Origin: Terriglobia bacterium
Lineage (GTDB): Bacteria; Acidobacteriota; UBA6911
Assembly (NCBI GenBank): GCA_020072565.1
Contig: JAIQGI010000026.1
Span: 17,046 to 81,045, forward strand
Length of the DNA stretch: 64,000 nt
Direction: 5' to 3'
In this document: piece after piece, positions 17,246 through 26,387 of the stretch
Layout: each line of letters opens with the position of its first letter
Position numbering within the stretch: the first letter of the stretch is position 1
The notes under the pieces: generated by a model
Seen by the model: only the letters and a program-made list of their open reading frames with translations
Told to the model about the DNA's origin: nothing
The model's database searches: none
Made by a program: the position numbers and the translations under genes

Positions 17246-17853
17246 TTTGCCAGCGCTGATGCCGGCGTTTCCCCCGTCAATCTGAAGTAGTCCTCCGGAG
17301 TGTCGACGTCTTCGACTGAACCCTTTTCAGAAGTCTCAAGCCATGCTGCCTGACTCTTGTGGCGGGCGACAATGAGTTTAGGGCTCCCGTCGGGAGGCGC
17401 AGACAGCAACTCCTCGATCAGCATCGGCCCGAAGATCGCCGGATGACCCGCTTTCCCCTCGCAGCGTGGCATGGCAAGCGGAGCTGAGGAGCCCTGGAAG
17501 AGTTGGATCAGGTTGCGGACCAACTCAATCGAAACGAGCGGCTGGTCGACAGGCCAGATCAAGCAACCTCCACAATCCGGATCCAGGTCCTCCAACGCCA
17601 GCCTCAGGGATGAAACCTGGCCGCGTTCAGGATTGGGATTGGTCAACACTCGCACTTTGCGGGAAATCAGCAAGGGCTGGATGCGGAACTCGTGAATTCC
17701 CAGGACCACGCGCGCGGCGGGCAGCTCTAACGCATCCAAGGTCTTCAGGATGCGTGTCAGGAAAGTGTCATCCCCCAATGGGAGGAGTGCCTTGGGATAA
17801 CCCATCCTCGATGAATCACCGGCGGCAAGGACCACGGGCGTGATAATTTTCAT
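17212..17853 (-). CDS. MobA/MocA-like nucleotidyltransferase
   Basis: A 213-residue cytosolic enzyme of the molybdopterin cytidylyl/guanylyltransferase type. The N-terminal nucleotide-binding motif reads VVLAAGDSSRMGYPKALLPLG, here cited as LAAGDSSRMGYPKALL. The metal-binding Asp is in CLIWPVDQPLV, and GHPAIFG and VEDVDTPEDY complete the family pattern. It would attach CMP to molybdopterin cofactor. The start at 17853 gives the canonical MKIITPVVLAAG N-terminus; the longer frame upstream is not supported. The last eight residues lie inside the REP-like repeat. No molybdoenzyme genes are adjacent, so the substrate is inferred. Confidence 0.82.
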   Translation of the reverse strand: MKIITPVVLAAGDSSRMGYPKALLPLGDDTFLTRILKTLDALELPAARVVLGIHEFRIQPLLISRKVRVLTNPNPERGQVSSLRLALEDLDPDCGGCLIWPVDQPLVSIELVRNLIQLFQGSSAPLAMPRCEGKAGHPAIFGPMLIEELLSAPPDGSPKLIVARHKSQAAWLETSEKGSVEDVDTPEDYFRLTGETPASALAKRGHSDFPVLP

Positions 17854-18009
17854 CTTGTATCCGATAAAACTCCCAAGCGTCTTCGGCGCGCTGGATAAGC
17901 AGATGAATACTATGGTATCAAATAGGCGTGAATCTTTTTTGTCTTTTGAGTTTGTCTTCGGGCGCTCAACCCACATGTAGGGGGGTCAGGCGGAGATCAG
18001 GAGGGATCC

Positions 18010-18582
18010 ATGCAGTTCCTGGCACTTGTGTGGCTGGCTCTGCTGAGCCAGGCGACGCAGTCAACCCTGCCCGGGCAAGCGCAAGGCGGAGTGACGCGTG
18101 ATCCCGAGAAAAGCGCCTATTTTGCCTTCGTGGATCACGACTACATCTTCACGGTGGAAATCGTCGGCCCCGGCATCCCGCTGCTCAATTTCGTTTCGAT
18201 GGCCGAAGATGCCAAATCCCTTTCGGCCAAGCAAGTCCGTGTGAAGCTCGAGAATCGCACGGTCGTTATCCAAAGCTTCCTAATTGATACCGGTGATCCG
18301 AAGGAACCGCTTACGACCGCCTCCCTGAACTTGCGGCCCAGATCCTCCTTCGGGGTGCGGATTCAGGGCGATTTGGGCGATGCCAGAGAGCTATGGGGAG
18401 TGACTATCCGGTTAGGTGCAGAGGATCTCAAGCTCGCTCCGCTCACGAGCCTCGTGTTCGAAAACCTGGTTCTCAAGGTGAACCGGATCAACCTGGGCTC
18501 ACCGAATTTCCGGGACGACTGGCAGGCGGTGAAGCTGGAAGTGATGGGCACGCGATCGCCGGTGTCCCGCCGTCGTGATTGA
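18010..18582 (+). CDS. Hypothetical secreted protein
   Basis: A 190-residue protein with a hydrophobic N-terminal signal (MQFLALVWLALLSQATQS) and AGGAGGG just upstream of the ATG. The mature part looks all-beta (FAFVDHDYIFTVEIVGPG, VRVKLENRTVVIQSF, FGVRIQGDL, LVLKVNRINLG). I do not recognise the family. It stands alone between divergent and convergent neighbours. Probably periplasmic; no cysteines or catalytic motif are evident. Confidence 0.7.
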   Translation: MQFLALVWLALLSQATQSTLPGQAQGGVTRDPEKSAYFAFVDHDYIFTVEIVGPGIPLLNFVSMAEDAKSLSAKQVRVKLENRTVVIQSFLIDTGDPKEPLTTASLNLRPRSSFGVRIQGDLGDARELWGVTIRLGAEDLKLAPLTSLVFENLVLKVNRINLGSPNFRDDWQAVKLEVMGTRSPVSRRRD

Positions 18583-18625
18583 CGCCCGACGGTTGGTGGA
18601 TGAGCGATCGATCCCGCCTGAAGCA

Positions 18626-20512
18626 TCATTCATCATTGATAATTGTGCAATTGCCGCCGAGCGATTTCGCGCCGTACATCGCGCGATCCGCCCTTTCGAC
18701 CAGATCCTCTGCTTCCGCAGCATCCGCGGACGATGTGATGCCGATGCTCACCGTAATCTCGTGCTGGAAATGGCGCCCCACGCTCTCACGAATGCGTTCG
18801 GCGACGACCCGGGCATTGTCAAGGGTGGTTTCAGGCATTATGATCGTGAACTCGTCCCCGCCGTAGCGGTAGCAGGTATCCACCTTGGAACGCACCAGGC
18901 TCAGGATCAGCTCGGCCGTCTCCTTCAGCGCCTGATCTCCCCTGAGGTGGCCGTGAGTGTCGTTGAACTGCTTGAAGCGGTCCAGGTCGAAAAAGCACAG
19001 GGAGATGCTGCGCTGAAAACGATGGCAACGCTCCATCTCGGCCGTAATGGCGGCGAAGAACTGCCGGCGGTTGTAAAGACCGGTCAGTTCGTCGGTAATC
19101 GAGAGAGATTCGAGCATACGTTCCAGCAGCACATTTTCGGTTACATCCTGGACGATGCAGAGGAATCCTACCGGTCTTTTGGCAGGGTCGTAGACGCGCT
19201 GTAACGAAACGTCGAGGTAAGAAACGACTTCGGCGCCCTGCTGCGCGAGCTTGATACGCTCAAGGGTCGAAATCGTGGGATTGGCGATGTATGCGGACAA
19301 CTCGCGGCGGAAGCGGGAATCGGTGAACAGGGTGAGGATGTCCTCGCCGACAATCTGTTTCTGGGACAGCCGGAAAATAGTCTCGGATCCGATGCTGCTG
19401 GTCATGACGAAGCCGAGGGTGTCGGTGGAAAGAACCGCCAGATGCTTGGCGGATTCGAGAATGGCCTGCATGTATTCGTTGGACTCCTGTGCGTGCTCCA
19501 GAGCACGCAGGTTGTCGTAGGCCGAAGCCATGAGGGAGGCGATGGCCTCCATCGTGTCGAGGTCCTCGGAGGGGAAAGCGTCCAGCCGGTTGCTCTCCAG
19601 AAAGAGGATTCCGAGCAGCTTCCCGCGCAGGCGGATCGGGACGGCGAGTTCGGAACCGGCCTCTGGGCCCGCTGAGACGGGGAGGTTGTTATTGCACAAG
19701 ATGCTGTTTTGGCGCGCGCACTCTTCAACCATCGCCGGCAAATTAGACTCCGCTGCAGCCCCCAGCCTGCAGGCCTGTGCGGCAATCGTCAGCCCATCCG
19801 GCGCCGGACCGGCGGTCCATATCTGCACCCGCACATAATCGAAGCTGAGCCGGATCAGTGTGGAAGCAGAGGCGAGGAAGTCCGCTAAATCCTCAACCAT
19901 CACGGCCTGTTTGGCAATCTCGCTCACCATCGAAAGCTGCCGGCCGCGACGGCATTCCAGGTAATGCATGTCGGAGTTTTCAACCGCCAGCGCCAGATGG
20001 GCGGTCGTATAAGAGAGCAGGCTCATGTGCACCGCTGTCAGACGGCTTCCTCGCTGCAGTGCCAGGATCAACACCCCTTTGAATTTGTCTTTCAGCACCA
20101 GGGGCGAATAGATGACGGTGCCGGTGTCCTGCTGCAGCAGGTGCCGCTGCTCGATGGCATCCTGCGCGACGCCGGTGCCGAACTCAATGACGCGCGGCTC
20201 GTGGTCGACGATGCATTGCCGCAGGCGCGAGTTCTCGAGGACGATCACTCGTGGTCCGACCAGGGGTGCGCCTTCGCCCTGATCGAGGGCGTACAGCGTG
20301 GCGGTCGAGTCGTTGGTTCGATGGTGGACGAGGCTCAGGCGCTCCAACGGGAGATGCCCCTGCAGCGCATGGAGGCAGGCGCGGAGGATTTCGCCGAGAT
20401 TGAGAGACCCATGGATGGATGTCGCAAGTGCAGCCGCGGCGGCGAGAGTGAGCGGAGCTTCGGTCGATGAGACCTTGCGCCGGCTTTGATCGTTCAGCGT
20501 CCGGGCGTTCAT
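18626..20512 (-). CDS. Diguanylate cyclase with two GAF domains and a PAS domain
   Basis: A 628-residue soluble signalling enzyme that makes cyclic di-GMP. Two GAF-like domains occupy about residues 25-185 and 200-345, a PAS-like domain is about 350-460, and the GGDEF domain begins after SITDELTGLYNRRQFF (about 468). The active-site loop YGGDEF is intact (GGDEF 551-555). The product-inhibition site normally RxxD five residues upstream reads SKVD, so feedback inhibition is probably lost. No TM segments. Stimuli are unknown. It is convergent with the secreted protein and upstream of nothing obvious. Confidence 0.92.
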   Translation of the reverse strand: MNARTLNDQSRRKVSSTEAPLTLAAAAALATSIHGSLNLGEILRACLHALQGHLPLERLSLVHHRTNDSTATLYALDQGEGAPLVGPRVIVLENSRLRQCIVDHEPRVIEFGTGVAQDAIEQRHLLQQDTGTVIYSPLVLKDKFKGVLILALQRGSRLTAVHMSLLSYTTAHLALAVENSDMHYLECRRGRQLSMVSEIAKQAVMVEDLADFLASASTLIRLSFDYVRVQIWTAGPAPDGLTIAAQACRLGAAAESNLPAMVEECARQNSILCNNNLPVSAGPEAGSELAVPIRLRGKLLGILFLESNRLDAFPSEDLDTMEAIASLMASAYDNLRALEHAQESNEYMQAILESAKHLAVLSTDTLGFVMTSSIGSETIFRLSQKQIVGEDILTLFTDSRFRRELSAYIANPTISTLERIKLAQQGAEVVSYLDVSLQRVYDPAKRPVGFLCIVQDVTENVLLERMLESLSITDELTGLYNRRQFFAAITAEMERCHRFQRSISLCFFDLDRFKQFNDTHGHLRGDQALKETAELILSLVRSKVDTCYRYGGDEFTIIMPETTLDNARVVAERIRESVGRHFQHEITVSIGITSSADAAEAEDLVERADRAMYGAKSLGGNCTIINDE

Positions 20513-20579
20513 GACGCCTCCCGATGGAAGCCGTTGGTTCTGGTGAGCTTTGTCTGTTCCTCGCGACGGGCTGTGTCGT

Positions 20580-21779
20580 TCATGGCCGGCATGTCCGAAA
20601 GTAGTCGATCAGGCTCTGTGACCATTCCTCGAGGGCAGACACCGCGATCCCACCTGCCTGGGCCAGTTCGGGCTTCCCGCCGCCCTTGCCGCCGAGCTTG
20701 CCGGCCACCTGTTTGATGGCTGCTCCGCAGTCCCCGGGGACGTCCGCGCTGCGGGCTACCACCAGCTGCGCGGTTTCCTGGGTCGCGGACAGAATGGCCA
20801 CCGTTGCCGGCGAGGCCGTAGCTTTTTGAGCTAAACCCTTCAGGCTCTCGATTTTGCGATCGCCGTAGCTCCGACGTATCAATATGATTCCACCTGTCTT
20901 ATCGGCACGATTCAGCAAGTCCTGAGCTTCCATTTCCAGAATTTGATCCTCCAGGTGCTTCTTCTCCCGGACGAGCGCCGACCGTTCCAGCAGGAATTTT
21001 TCTGTAAGCCGCGCCAACTCATGGGGATGTGCAGAAAACAGTTTTCCCAACTCCTTCAGGACTTCATGATCCTTCCGGAATGCGGTCAGAGCCCGGCCGC
21101 CACAAACAAATTCGACTCTGGTGCCTCCCTTATAGCGCTCACTGCCCAGGATGAAGATCATCCCGATCTCCCCGCAGCGGCGCACGTGCGTTCCCCCGCA
21201 CGGAGAACGATCGAAACCTTCGATATCAATGACCCGGATCTCGCCTTCGCGGTGAGACTCCTTGCGGACTCCCAGGGCGCTCAACTCCCCGCGGTTGACA
21301 TTCAGAATTCGTACCGGACGATCCTCAAAGATGATCCGCGCAGCCAGTTCTTCAGCTGAACCCACGACGATGGGATCCGCCTGGTCGAGGTCGATATCAA
21401 TGGTCGAAGTCTCCTGGCCGAGATGGAAGGACAGCGTGGACGCCTGTGCCACGCGCAGGAATGCCTGAGACAGGATGTGCTGGCCCGTATGCTGCTGCAT
21501 GTGATCGAAGCGCCGCCCCCAGTCGATGGTGCCGCTCACCTCTCCCGGCGCCAGCGGCGATGCGAGCACGTGGACGATTCTTCCCGAGGCATCCTCTTCC
21601 ACGACTTCCACCCGCACGCCCCCCAGCAGCCCCGTATCGCACGGCTGACCTCCCGATGCGGGATAAAAAGCCGTCCGATCCAGAACAACGGCCGGCTTCT
21701 GCCCCACGTTGATCTGCTCGAGCACGACGGCGGCAAATTCGGTCATGTAGGAATCGTCATAGTACAGGTGTTTTGTCAT
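20580..21779 (-). CDS. AlaX-type alanyl-tRNA editing protein with DHHA1 domain
   Basis: A 399-residue protein resembling the C-terminal half of alanyl-tRNA synthetase without the catalytic domain. It would hydrolyse Ser-tRNA(Ala) or Gly-tRNA(Ala). The editing domain has YPASGGQPCDTG and zinc ligands in HTGQHILSQAF and RSPCGGTHV. The C-terminal DHHA1 domain is marked by GGKGGGKPELAQAGG. A coiled-coil-like stretch separates them (about 255-295). CAGGAG is found 8 nt before the ATG at 21779. This is the long AlaX class (AlaX-L). Substrate preference is inferred. Confidence 0.9.
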   Translation of the reverse strand: MTKHLYYDDSYMTEFAAVVLEQINVGQKPAVVLDRTAFYPASGGQPCDTGLLGGVRVEVVEEDASGRIVHVLASPLAPGEVSGTIDWGRRFDHMQQHTGQHILSQAFLRVAQASTLSFHLGQETSTIDIDLDQADPIVVGSAEELAARIIFEDRPVRILNVNRGELSALGVRKESHREGEIRVIDIEGFDRSPCGGTHVRRCGEIGMIFILGSERYKGGTRVEFVCGGRALTAFRKDHEVLKELGKLFSAHPHELARLTEKFLLERSALVREKKHLEDQILEMEAQDLLNRADKTGGIILIRRSYGDRKIESLKGLAQKATASPATVAILSATQETAQLVVARSADVPGDCGAAIKQVAGKLGGKGGGKPELAQAGGIAVSALEEWSQSLIDYFRTCRP

Positions 21780-21987
21780 GCGGCCGCTCCTGAGAATGAG
21801 GAAATTGATTTAATCATAGAATCGATGCCCCGAAAAGCACTTGGATGAAAAGCGTCAGAACGCGAATCCGCGCGGACGAAGCGGATCAAAGGACATGCGT
21901 GGAAATTCGCGCCATTCCTGGCTGCTTCCCGTTGTTGAAGAGTCCTCTTTCGAGCAGGGCTCAGACAACAGCGGGGGGAAACGTGCC

Positions 21988-22022
21988 TCTGCGCTCTCTG
22001 CGCCCTCTGCGATGGGATTTCG
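21988..22022. repeat. Dispersed CTCTGCG-type repeat, short copy
   Basis: CTCTGCGCTCTCTGCGCCC followed by TCTGCGATGGGATTTCG resembles the CTCTGCG part of the repeats at 8048-8147 and 39658-39750. Confidence 0.35.
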
Positions 22023-22051
22023 ACCATCGGCTCTTACGCGCACGAGGTTTC

Positions 22052-22081
22052 TTGACACCGCTTTGGAGCGGTGTCTATACT
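22052..22081 (+). promoter_or_regulatory. hslVU promoter with palindromic operator
   Basis: TTGACA (22052-22057) and TATACT (22076-22081) are separated by 18 nt. A perfect palindrome, GACACCGCT-TTGG-AGCGGTGTC (22054-22075), spans from the -35 box up to the -10 box, the place where a repressor would block RNA polymerase. It is not a CIRCE sequence. The predicted start (about 22088) is adjacent to the hslV ATG at 22089. Confidence 0.75.
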
Positions 22082-22088
22082 CCCCGGC

Positions 22089-22664
22089 ATGACTCAGTCC
22101 AATGCGACATTTCATGGCACCACCATCCTGCTGGTCAGGCGCGGGGAAGAGACCGCCATTGCCGGTGACGGCCAGGTCACCCTGGGGGACACGGTCATCA
22201 AGTCAAGCGCCAGAAAAATACGGCGACTTTACAACGACCGCATTCTCGTGGGCTTTGCGGGCGCCACGGCGGATTCATTCGCGCTCTTTTCCAGGCTGGA
22301 AGCGAAGCTCGAGCAGTTTCACGGCAATCTCAACCGCGCCGCGGTCGAACTGGCCCAGGAATGGCGCATGGACAGGGCTCTGCGCCATCTTGAGGCCTTC
22401 CTCCTCGCCACGGACGGCAAGTCCAACTACCTGCTCTCCGGGACCGGCGATGTCATCGAGCCGGACGACGGCACTCTCGCAGTAGGTTCAGGCGGGAGCT
22501 ACGCGCTTTCCGCTGCCCGGGCGCTCTTGCGCCACACCAGGCTGTCCGCAAGGGAAATCGCTCTCGCGGCGGTCAAGATCGCAAGCGAGATATGCATTTT
22601 TACCAATGGAGAGGTCATCGTCGAGGAGTTGAAACCTGCCAGGCGCACCAAGCGGCGCAAATGA
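22089..22664 (+). CDS. hslV: ATP-dependent protease subunit HslV
   Basis: A 191-residue threonine protease forming the double-hexamer core of HslVU. The catalytic residue is Thr11, exposed by cleavage of the propeptide after FHG; it is followed by TILLVRRG. The core motifs [39 protein letters not shown] and [16 protein letters not shown] are intact. The start at 22089 gives a short propeptide as in ClpQ-type proteins. There is no Shine-Dalgarno and the promoter abuts the ATG, suggesting a leaderless message. hslU follows 122 nt downstream. Confidence 0.95.
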   Translation: MTQSNATFHGTTILLVRRGEETAIAGDGQVTLGDTVIKSSARKIRRLYNDRILVGFAGATADSFALFSRLEAKLEQFHGNLNRAAVELAQEWRMDRALRHLEAFLLATDGKSNYLLSGTGDVIEPDDGTLAVGSGGSYALSAARALLRHTRLSAREIALAAVKIASEICIFTNGEVIVEELKPARRTKRRK

Positions 22665-22786
22665 AGCCCCACCTCGACTAGAACCGGCTCGGATAAACCT
22701 GCCGGCCATCGGCCGCCCGGGTGCGGGAAAGGAATCTGCTGGAAGTGCGTAGACGTCATGCAACCCCTGCCCGAGGGCTCGACGAA

Positions 22787-24136
22787 ATGTCGCCCCGCGA
22801 GATTGTTGCTGAGCTCGATCGCTACGTGGTCGGGCAACAGGAAGCCAAGAAGGCGGTTGCGATCGCACTGCGCAATCGCGTCCGGCGCCAAAAGCTGGAT
22901 GAGGAGATGGCGGAGGAGGTCGCACCCAAGAACATCATCATGATCGGCCCGACCGGCGTGGGGAAGACCGAAATCGCACGCCGGCTCGCGCGCCTAGCCA
23001 ACTCTCCGTTTCTGAAAGTCGAGGCTACGAAATACACCGAGGTCGGCTACGTCGGCAGGGACGTCGAATCGATGATCCGTGACCTGGTAGAGACAGCCGT
23101 CGACATGGTTCGAATTGAACGCATTACGGAAGTCGCGGAGACGGCAGAACGCAATGCGGAAGAGCGCGTCCTTGATCTCCTTTTGTCCGGTCTTCAGCCC
23201 ATGCCCGGGGAGAGCGGGTCCGGCAACGCGAGCAAGGATCGCGATCTCGTCGAGCGCCTGCGCGAGAAATTGCGTAAGCAGCTGCGGGCGGGCAGGTTAG
23301 ACCAACGCGTCATCGAGATGGAAGTCCGGGAGCATCCCATGAGCCCCTTTGCTTTTCAAGTTTTCGAAGGTGCGAGCATGGAGGAGATCCAGTTCAACAT
23401 GAAGGATCTGATCACCGGCATGATGGAGGGCAAGCCCAAAAAACGCCATATGCGGGTAGACGAGGCTCTGGACTACCTTGAGCAGGAGGAAGAGCAAAAG
23501 CTGGTTGACATGGAGCAGGTTGCCAGGATCGCGCTCGACCGCGTCGAGGATAACGGCATTATCTTTTTGGATGAGATCGACAAGATCTCCGGGCGCGAGA
23601 GCGGCCATGGTCCGGACGTGAGCCGCGAAGGGGTGCAGCGCGACATCCTCCCGATCGTGGAGGGCACCAGTGTCAACACCCGGTACGGCATGGTCCGCAC
23701 CGATCACATCCTTTTTATAGCTGCGGGCGCGTTTCACGTGTCCAAGCCGTCCGACCTCATTCCCGAAATTCAGGGGCGCTTTCCGATTCGCGTGGAGATG
23801 AAGACTCTGGCCCAGGACGATTTCGTCCGCATCCTCACCGAACCCAGGAACGCCCTGATCAAGCAATACGTGGCGCTACTGAAGACCGAGGGAGTGAAGC
23901 TCCGGTTTGAAGAAGATGCCATCCGCGAAATCGCGCGCATGGCGTGCCTCGTGAACGACAGTTCTGAGAACATCGGCGCCCGCCGCCTGCACACTATGAT
24001 GGAGGCGCTGCTGGAGAACATCCTTTTCAAGGGGAGTGAGTTGACAACGAAAACCGTCCGGATCGACGCAGAATATGTGCGCCATAAACTAGGCGACATT
24101 GTGGCCGACAAGGACACCAGCCGGTACATCCTGTAA
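22787..24136 (+). CDS. hslU: ATP-dependent protease ATPase subunit HslU
   Basis: A 449-residue AAA+ unfoldase that feeds substrates to HslV. The ATG at 22787 gives MSPREIVAELDRYVVGQ, the normal HslU N-terminus, with GAGGG 9 nt upstream; a GTG frame extension from 22721 is less likely. Walker A is GPTGVGKT (54-61), Walker B is GIIFLDEIDKI, the pore motif is EVGYVGRDVE with the GYVG loop, and sensor 2 is in ENIGARRLHT. The I-domain lies between. The C-terminus ends ISRYIL-like (DTSRYIL), the tail that docks in HslV. Complete. Confidence 0.96.
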   Translation: MSPREIVAELDRYVVGQQEAKKAVAIALRNRVRRQKLDEEMAEEVAPKNIIMIGPTGVGKTEIARRLARLANSPFLKVEATKYTEVGYVGRDVESMIRDLVETAVDMVRIERITEVAETAERNAEERVLDLLLSGLQPMPGESGSGNASKDRDLVERLREKLRKQLRAGRLDQRVIEMEVREHPMSPFAFQVFEGASMEEIQFNMKDLITGMMEGKPKKRHMRVDEALDYLEQEEEQKLVDMEQVARIALDRVEDNGIIFLDEIDKISGRESGHGPDVSREGVQRDILPIVEGTSVNTRYGMVRTDHILFIAAGAFHVSKPSDLIPEIQGRFPIRVEMKTLAQDDFVRILTEPRNALIKQYVALLKTEGVKLRFEEDAIREIARMACLVNDSSENIGARRLHTMMEALLENILFKGSELTTKTVRIDAEYVRHKLGDIVADKDTSRYIL

Positions 24137-25296
24137 TGGTTGCGAGCCGTTTCACCCCCTCCTTCTCTTTGTGGCGCGTGCATCCAGCCGGTGGCGGCAA
24201 AGTGCCGCGGACAGGATGCCCGCGCCCTAAAGCCGCCTGCTGCCTGCTCCTGCTCTGCTTCGCCGGCCTGAGTTCCTGCGCGAAGGAAAGCGAGCCCCAG
24301 CCGCCCCTGGTGCTCGTGCCCAGGGCTGCGACCGATCTAAGGGCGCGCCAGTACGACGAGAGGATTCTGCTGACTGTGTCCATGCCTGCCCAGAACACCA
24401 ACGGTTCGCAGGTGACCACCCTCGGCCAGGTCGAAATATTTCGTCTGGCAAGCGATCGCGGAAATGCCGGACCGCTCCCGGAGGCCGAATTCCTGGCGCA
24501 GGCCGAACGTATACTTGCCGTTCCCGTTAAGGAACTGGGACGATATCTGATCGACGGCGCCCTGACTTTTGGGGATCCCACTCCCGCCGATCCAGCCACG
24601 TTCTACGCCCAGGGGATCCGCTATGCCGTCCGTTTTATCAACCGGAAAAACCAGACTGCGGGATTGAGCAACCAGGTGTTTGTGGCTCCTGTCTCTATCC
24701 CGGCCGCTCCCGAAGGGCTCTCGTCTGCGGTCTTGCGCGACAGCATCCGGCTGACCTGGAAGCCGCCCGTTAGGAACGCGGATGGGTCGGTGCCGGCGCG
24801 GGTCGCAGGGTACAATCTCTATCGCTCCGAGGATCCCAAGGCCTTCCCGGCCGCTCCGCTCAACGTCGCGCCGCTGCCCAACCCGGAGTTTGAGGATCGC
24901 GACTTTGAGTTCGACACGCCCTACTATTATAAGGTGGCTGTGGTGGGAAGCCGGGAAAACCCGTACGCTGAAAGCCTCCCCTCGGCTGTGCTCCAGGTTA
25001 TTCCACGCGACGTATTCCCGCCCGGACTCCCGACAAACCTATCTTACGTAGTGGAGAACGGCGTGGTGACGCTGTTGTGGGAGCCGCCGGACGACGCCGA
25101 TCTTGCCGGTTATGAGATCTATCGCCAGGAAGAAGGCACGTCCGAGCGCATTCTCCTTCAGGTACAGCTGGTGACGACCTTGAGCTTTCGCGATGATCAG
25201 GTGCGCCCGGGGAAAAAGTACGCATACAGCGTCGTTGCCGTGGACACTCACAAAAATGAGAGCCGGGCTGCGACCACAACCGTGGAGGTTCGATGA
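24136..25296 (+). CDS. Fibronectin type III-like lipoprotein
   Basis: A 386-residue exported lipoprotein. A hydrophobic signal ends in the lipobox LSSC (about residue 52), so the mature protein should be lipid-anchored. Two fibronectin type III-like domains follow the N-terminal region (APEGLSSAVLRDSIRLTWKPP and NLSYVVENGVVTLLWEPPDD are the strands with conserved Trp; YKVAVVGSRENPYAES and YAYSVVAVDTHKNES the closing strands). The ATG overlaps the hslU stop (TAATG). The 38 residues before the hydrophobic stretch are long for a signal, so an internal GTG at 24178 is possible. Ligand unknown. Confidence 0.8.
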   Translation: MVASRFTPSFSLWRVHPAGGGKVPRTGCPRPKAACCLLLLCFAGLSSCAKESEPQPPLVLVPRAATDLRARQYDERILLTVSMPAQNTNGSQVTTLGQVEIFRLASDRGNAGPLPEAEFLAQAERILAVPVKELGRYLIDGALTFGDPTPADPATFYAQGIRYAVRFINRKNQTAGLSNQVFVAPVSIPAAPEGLSSAVLRDSIRLTWKPPVRNADGSVPARVAGYNLYRSEDPKAFPAAPLNVAPLPNPEFEDRDFEFDTPYYYKVAVVGSRENPYAESLPSAVLQVIPRDVFPPGLPTNLSYVVENGVVTLLWEPPDDADLAGYEIYRQEEGTSERILLQVQLVTTLSFRDDQVRPGKKYAYSVVAVDTHKNESRAATTTVEVR

Positions 25297-26051
25297 GAAT
25301 CTGTCGCTTCAGCTATCAGGAAGAGATCGGCTGCGGCCGGATCGAAGGCAGTGTCGTCAGAGTATGCCGAGGCAATCTGCCGGGGACAATGGTCCCGACC
25401 GGCGTGAGCCTGCCGCTTGCGGACGTGCGCCTGCTGGCGCCTTGTTTGCCGGGCAAGATCATCGGCATCGGCCGCAACTATGCGGCCCACGCCCGGGAAA
25501 TGGGCAACGCCCCGCCGGAAGAGGACCCCATGATCTTTCTGAAGCCACCGAGTGCGGTGATCTCCCCGGGTGACGCGATTGTCCTTCCTGCCGTCTCCAG
25601 GCGTGTGGATCATGAGGCCGAATTGGGCGTGGTCATCGGCAAAGCGGCACGCAACATACCGGAGGATGAGGACCCTCTCCGCTATGTACTCGGCTATGCG
25701 TGCGTGAATGATGTGAGTGCACGGGACCTGCAAAAAAAGGATGTCCAATTTACCCGCGGCAAGGGCTTCGACACCTTTTGTCCGTTCGGTCCCTGGATCG
25801 AAACGGAACTCGATCCGGCCGACGTAATGGTCACTGGCCGCGTCAATGGCGAGATTCGCCAGCAGGCCCGCACCGGCGAGATGATTTTCCCGGTCAGGCG
25901 GCTGATTCGCTTTATAGCAGGCATCATGACGCTGTTGCCGGGCGACTTGATTGCCACGGGCACGCCGGCCGGCGTCGGGCCACTCGCGCCCGGGGACGTG
26001 GTGGAAGTGGAAGTCGAAGGCATCGGCACCCTGCGCAATCCCGTCATTTGA
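25293..26051 (+). CDS. Fumarylacetoacetate hydrolase family protein
   Basis: A 252-residue metal-dependent hydrolase or isomerase of the FAH/YcgM type. Family motifs are [25 protein letters not shown], the metal-binding [28 protein letters not shown] and [14 protein letters not shown]. Such enzymes act on acylpyruvates or in aromatic-acid catabolism, but no catabolic genes are close. The ATG overlaps the lipoprotein stop (ATGA at 25293), so they share a message. Substrate cannot be told from sequence. Confidence 0.88.
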   Translation: MRICRFSYQEEIGCGRIEGSVVRVCRGNLPGTMVPTGVSLPLADVRLLAPCLPGKIIGIGRNYAAHAREMGNAPPEEDPMIFLKPPSAVISPGDAIVLPAVSRRVDHEAELGVVIGKAARNIPEDEDPLRYVLGYACVNDVSARDLQKKDVQFTRGKGFDTFCPFGPWIETELDPADVMVTGRVNGEIRQQARTGEMIFPVRRLIRFIAGIMTLLPGDLIATGTPAGVGPLAPGDVVEVEVEGIGTLRNPVI

Positions 26052-26150
26052 GTTTGGATTTTAGATTTTGGATTTTGAAATTGGCTGGCCGGCTTGGATG
26101 GGGTGCGTTGGGGAAGCGCCATCAAGTAACATTCTATAATCCGAAATCCG
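26051..26150. repeat. Dispersed ATTTTGGATTT-type repeat, copy 2
   Basis: Left arm 26051-26077 (AGTTTGGATTTTAGATTTTG...) and a shorter right arm around 26132-26150 (TATAATCCGAAATCC) with opposite orientation flank a GC-rich middle. It lies between the FAH gene and the transaldolase remnant. Confidence 0.55.
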
Positions 26151-26178
26151 GCGGGCCGGAGGCCGGATGTTGGAGGTC

Positions 26179-26187
26179 TGTTATAAT
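26179..26187 (+). promoter_or_regulatory. Extended -10 promoter (TG-T-TATAAT)
   Basis: A perfect extended -10 element is followed 26 nt later by the transaldolase-type ATG at 26213 with GGGAGGG between them. It would now drive the carboxylase operon. Confidence 0.55.
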
Positions 26188-26212
26188 AGGCGAACCTGTG
26201 AGGGAGGGCTCC

Positions 26213-26347
26213 ATGAGGTTTTTTCTCGATACCGCCAACATTGACGAAATCCGCAAGGTTGCGGAGTATGGTCTGATCGACGGTGTGACCACCGATCCCT
26301 CATTGGTTGCCAAAGAAAAACGGGATTTGAAAGATATTCTCCTCTAA
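26213..26347 (+). pseudogene. Truncated transaldolase (fructose-6-phosphate aldolase type), N-terminal 44 residues
   Basis: The frame reads [20 protein letters not shown] then [18 protein letters not shown], the unmistakable start of the small TalC/Fsa transaldolase (normal length about 215 residues). It stops at TAA after LKDILL. Promoter, GGGAGGG ribosome site and start codon are intact. The remaining 170 codons are absent; the next gene starts 40 nt later. The likely history is a deletion that joined the transaldolase leader to the carboxylase operon. Confidence 0.85.
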
Positions 26348-26387
26348 CGCGCAGTTGATGACCTGACACTTGCAGGCTGGCGTAACT

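Noticed and set aside
26213..26347. Transaldolase fragment considered as a recoded gene.
   Set aside because: It ends in TAA and no continuation of the transaldolase fold follows in any frame.
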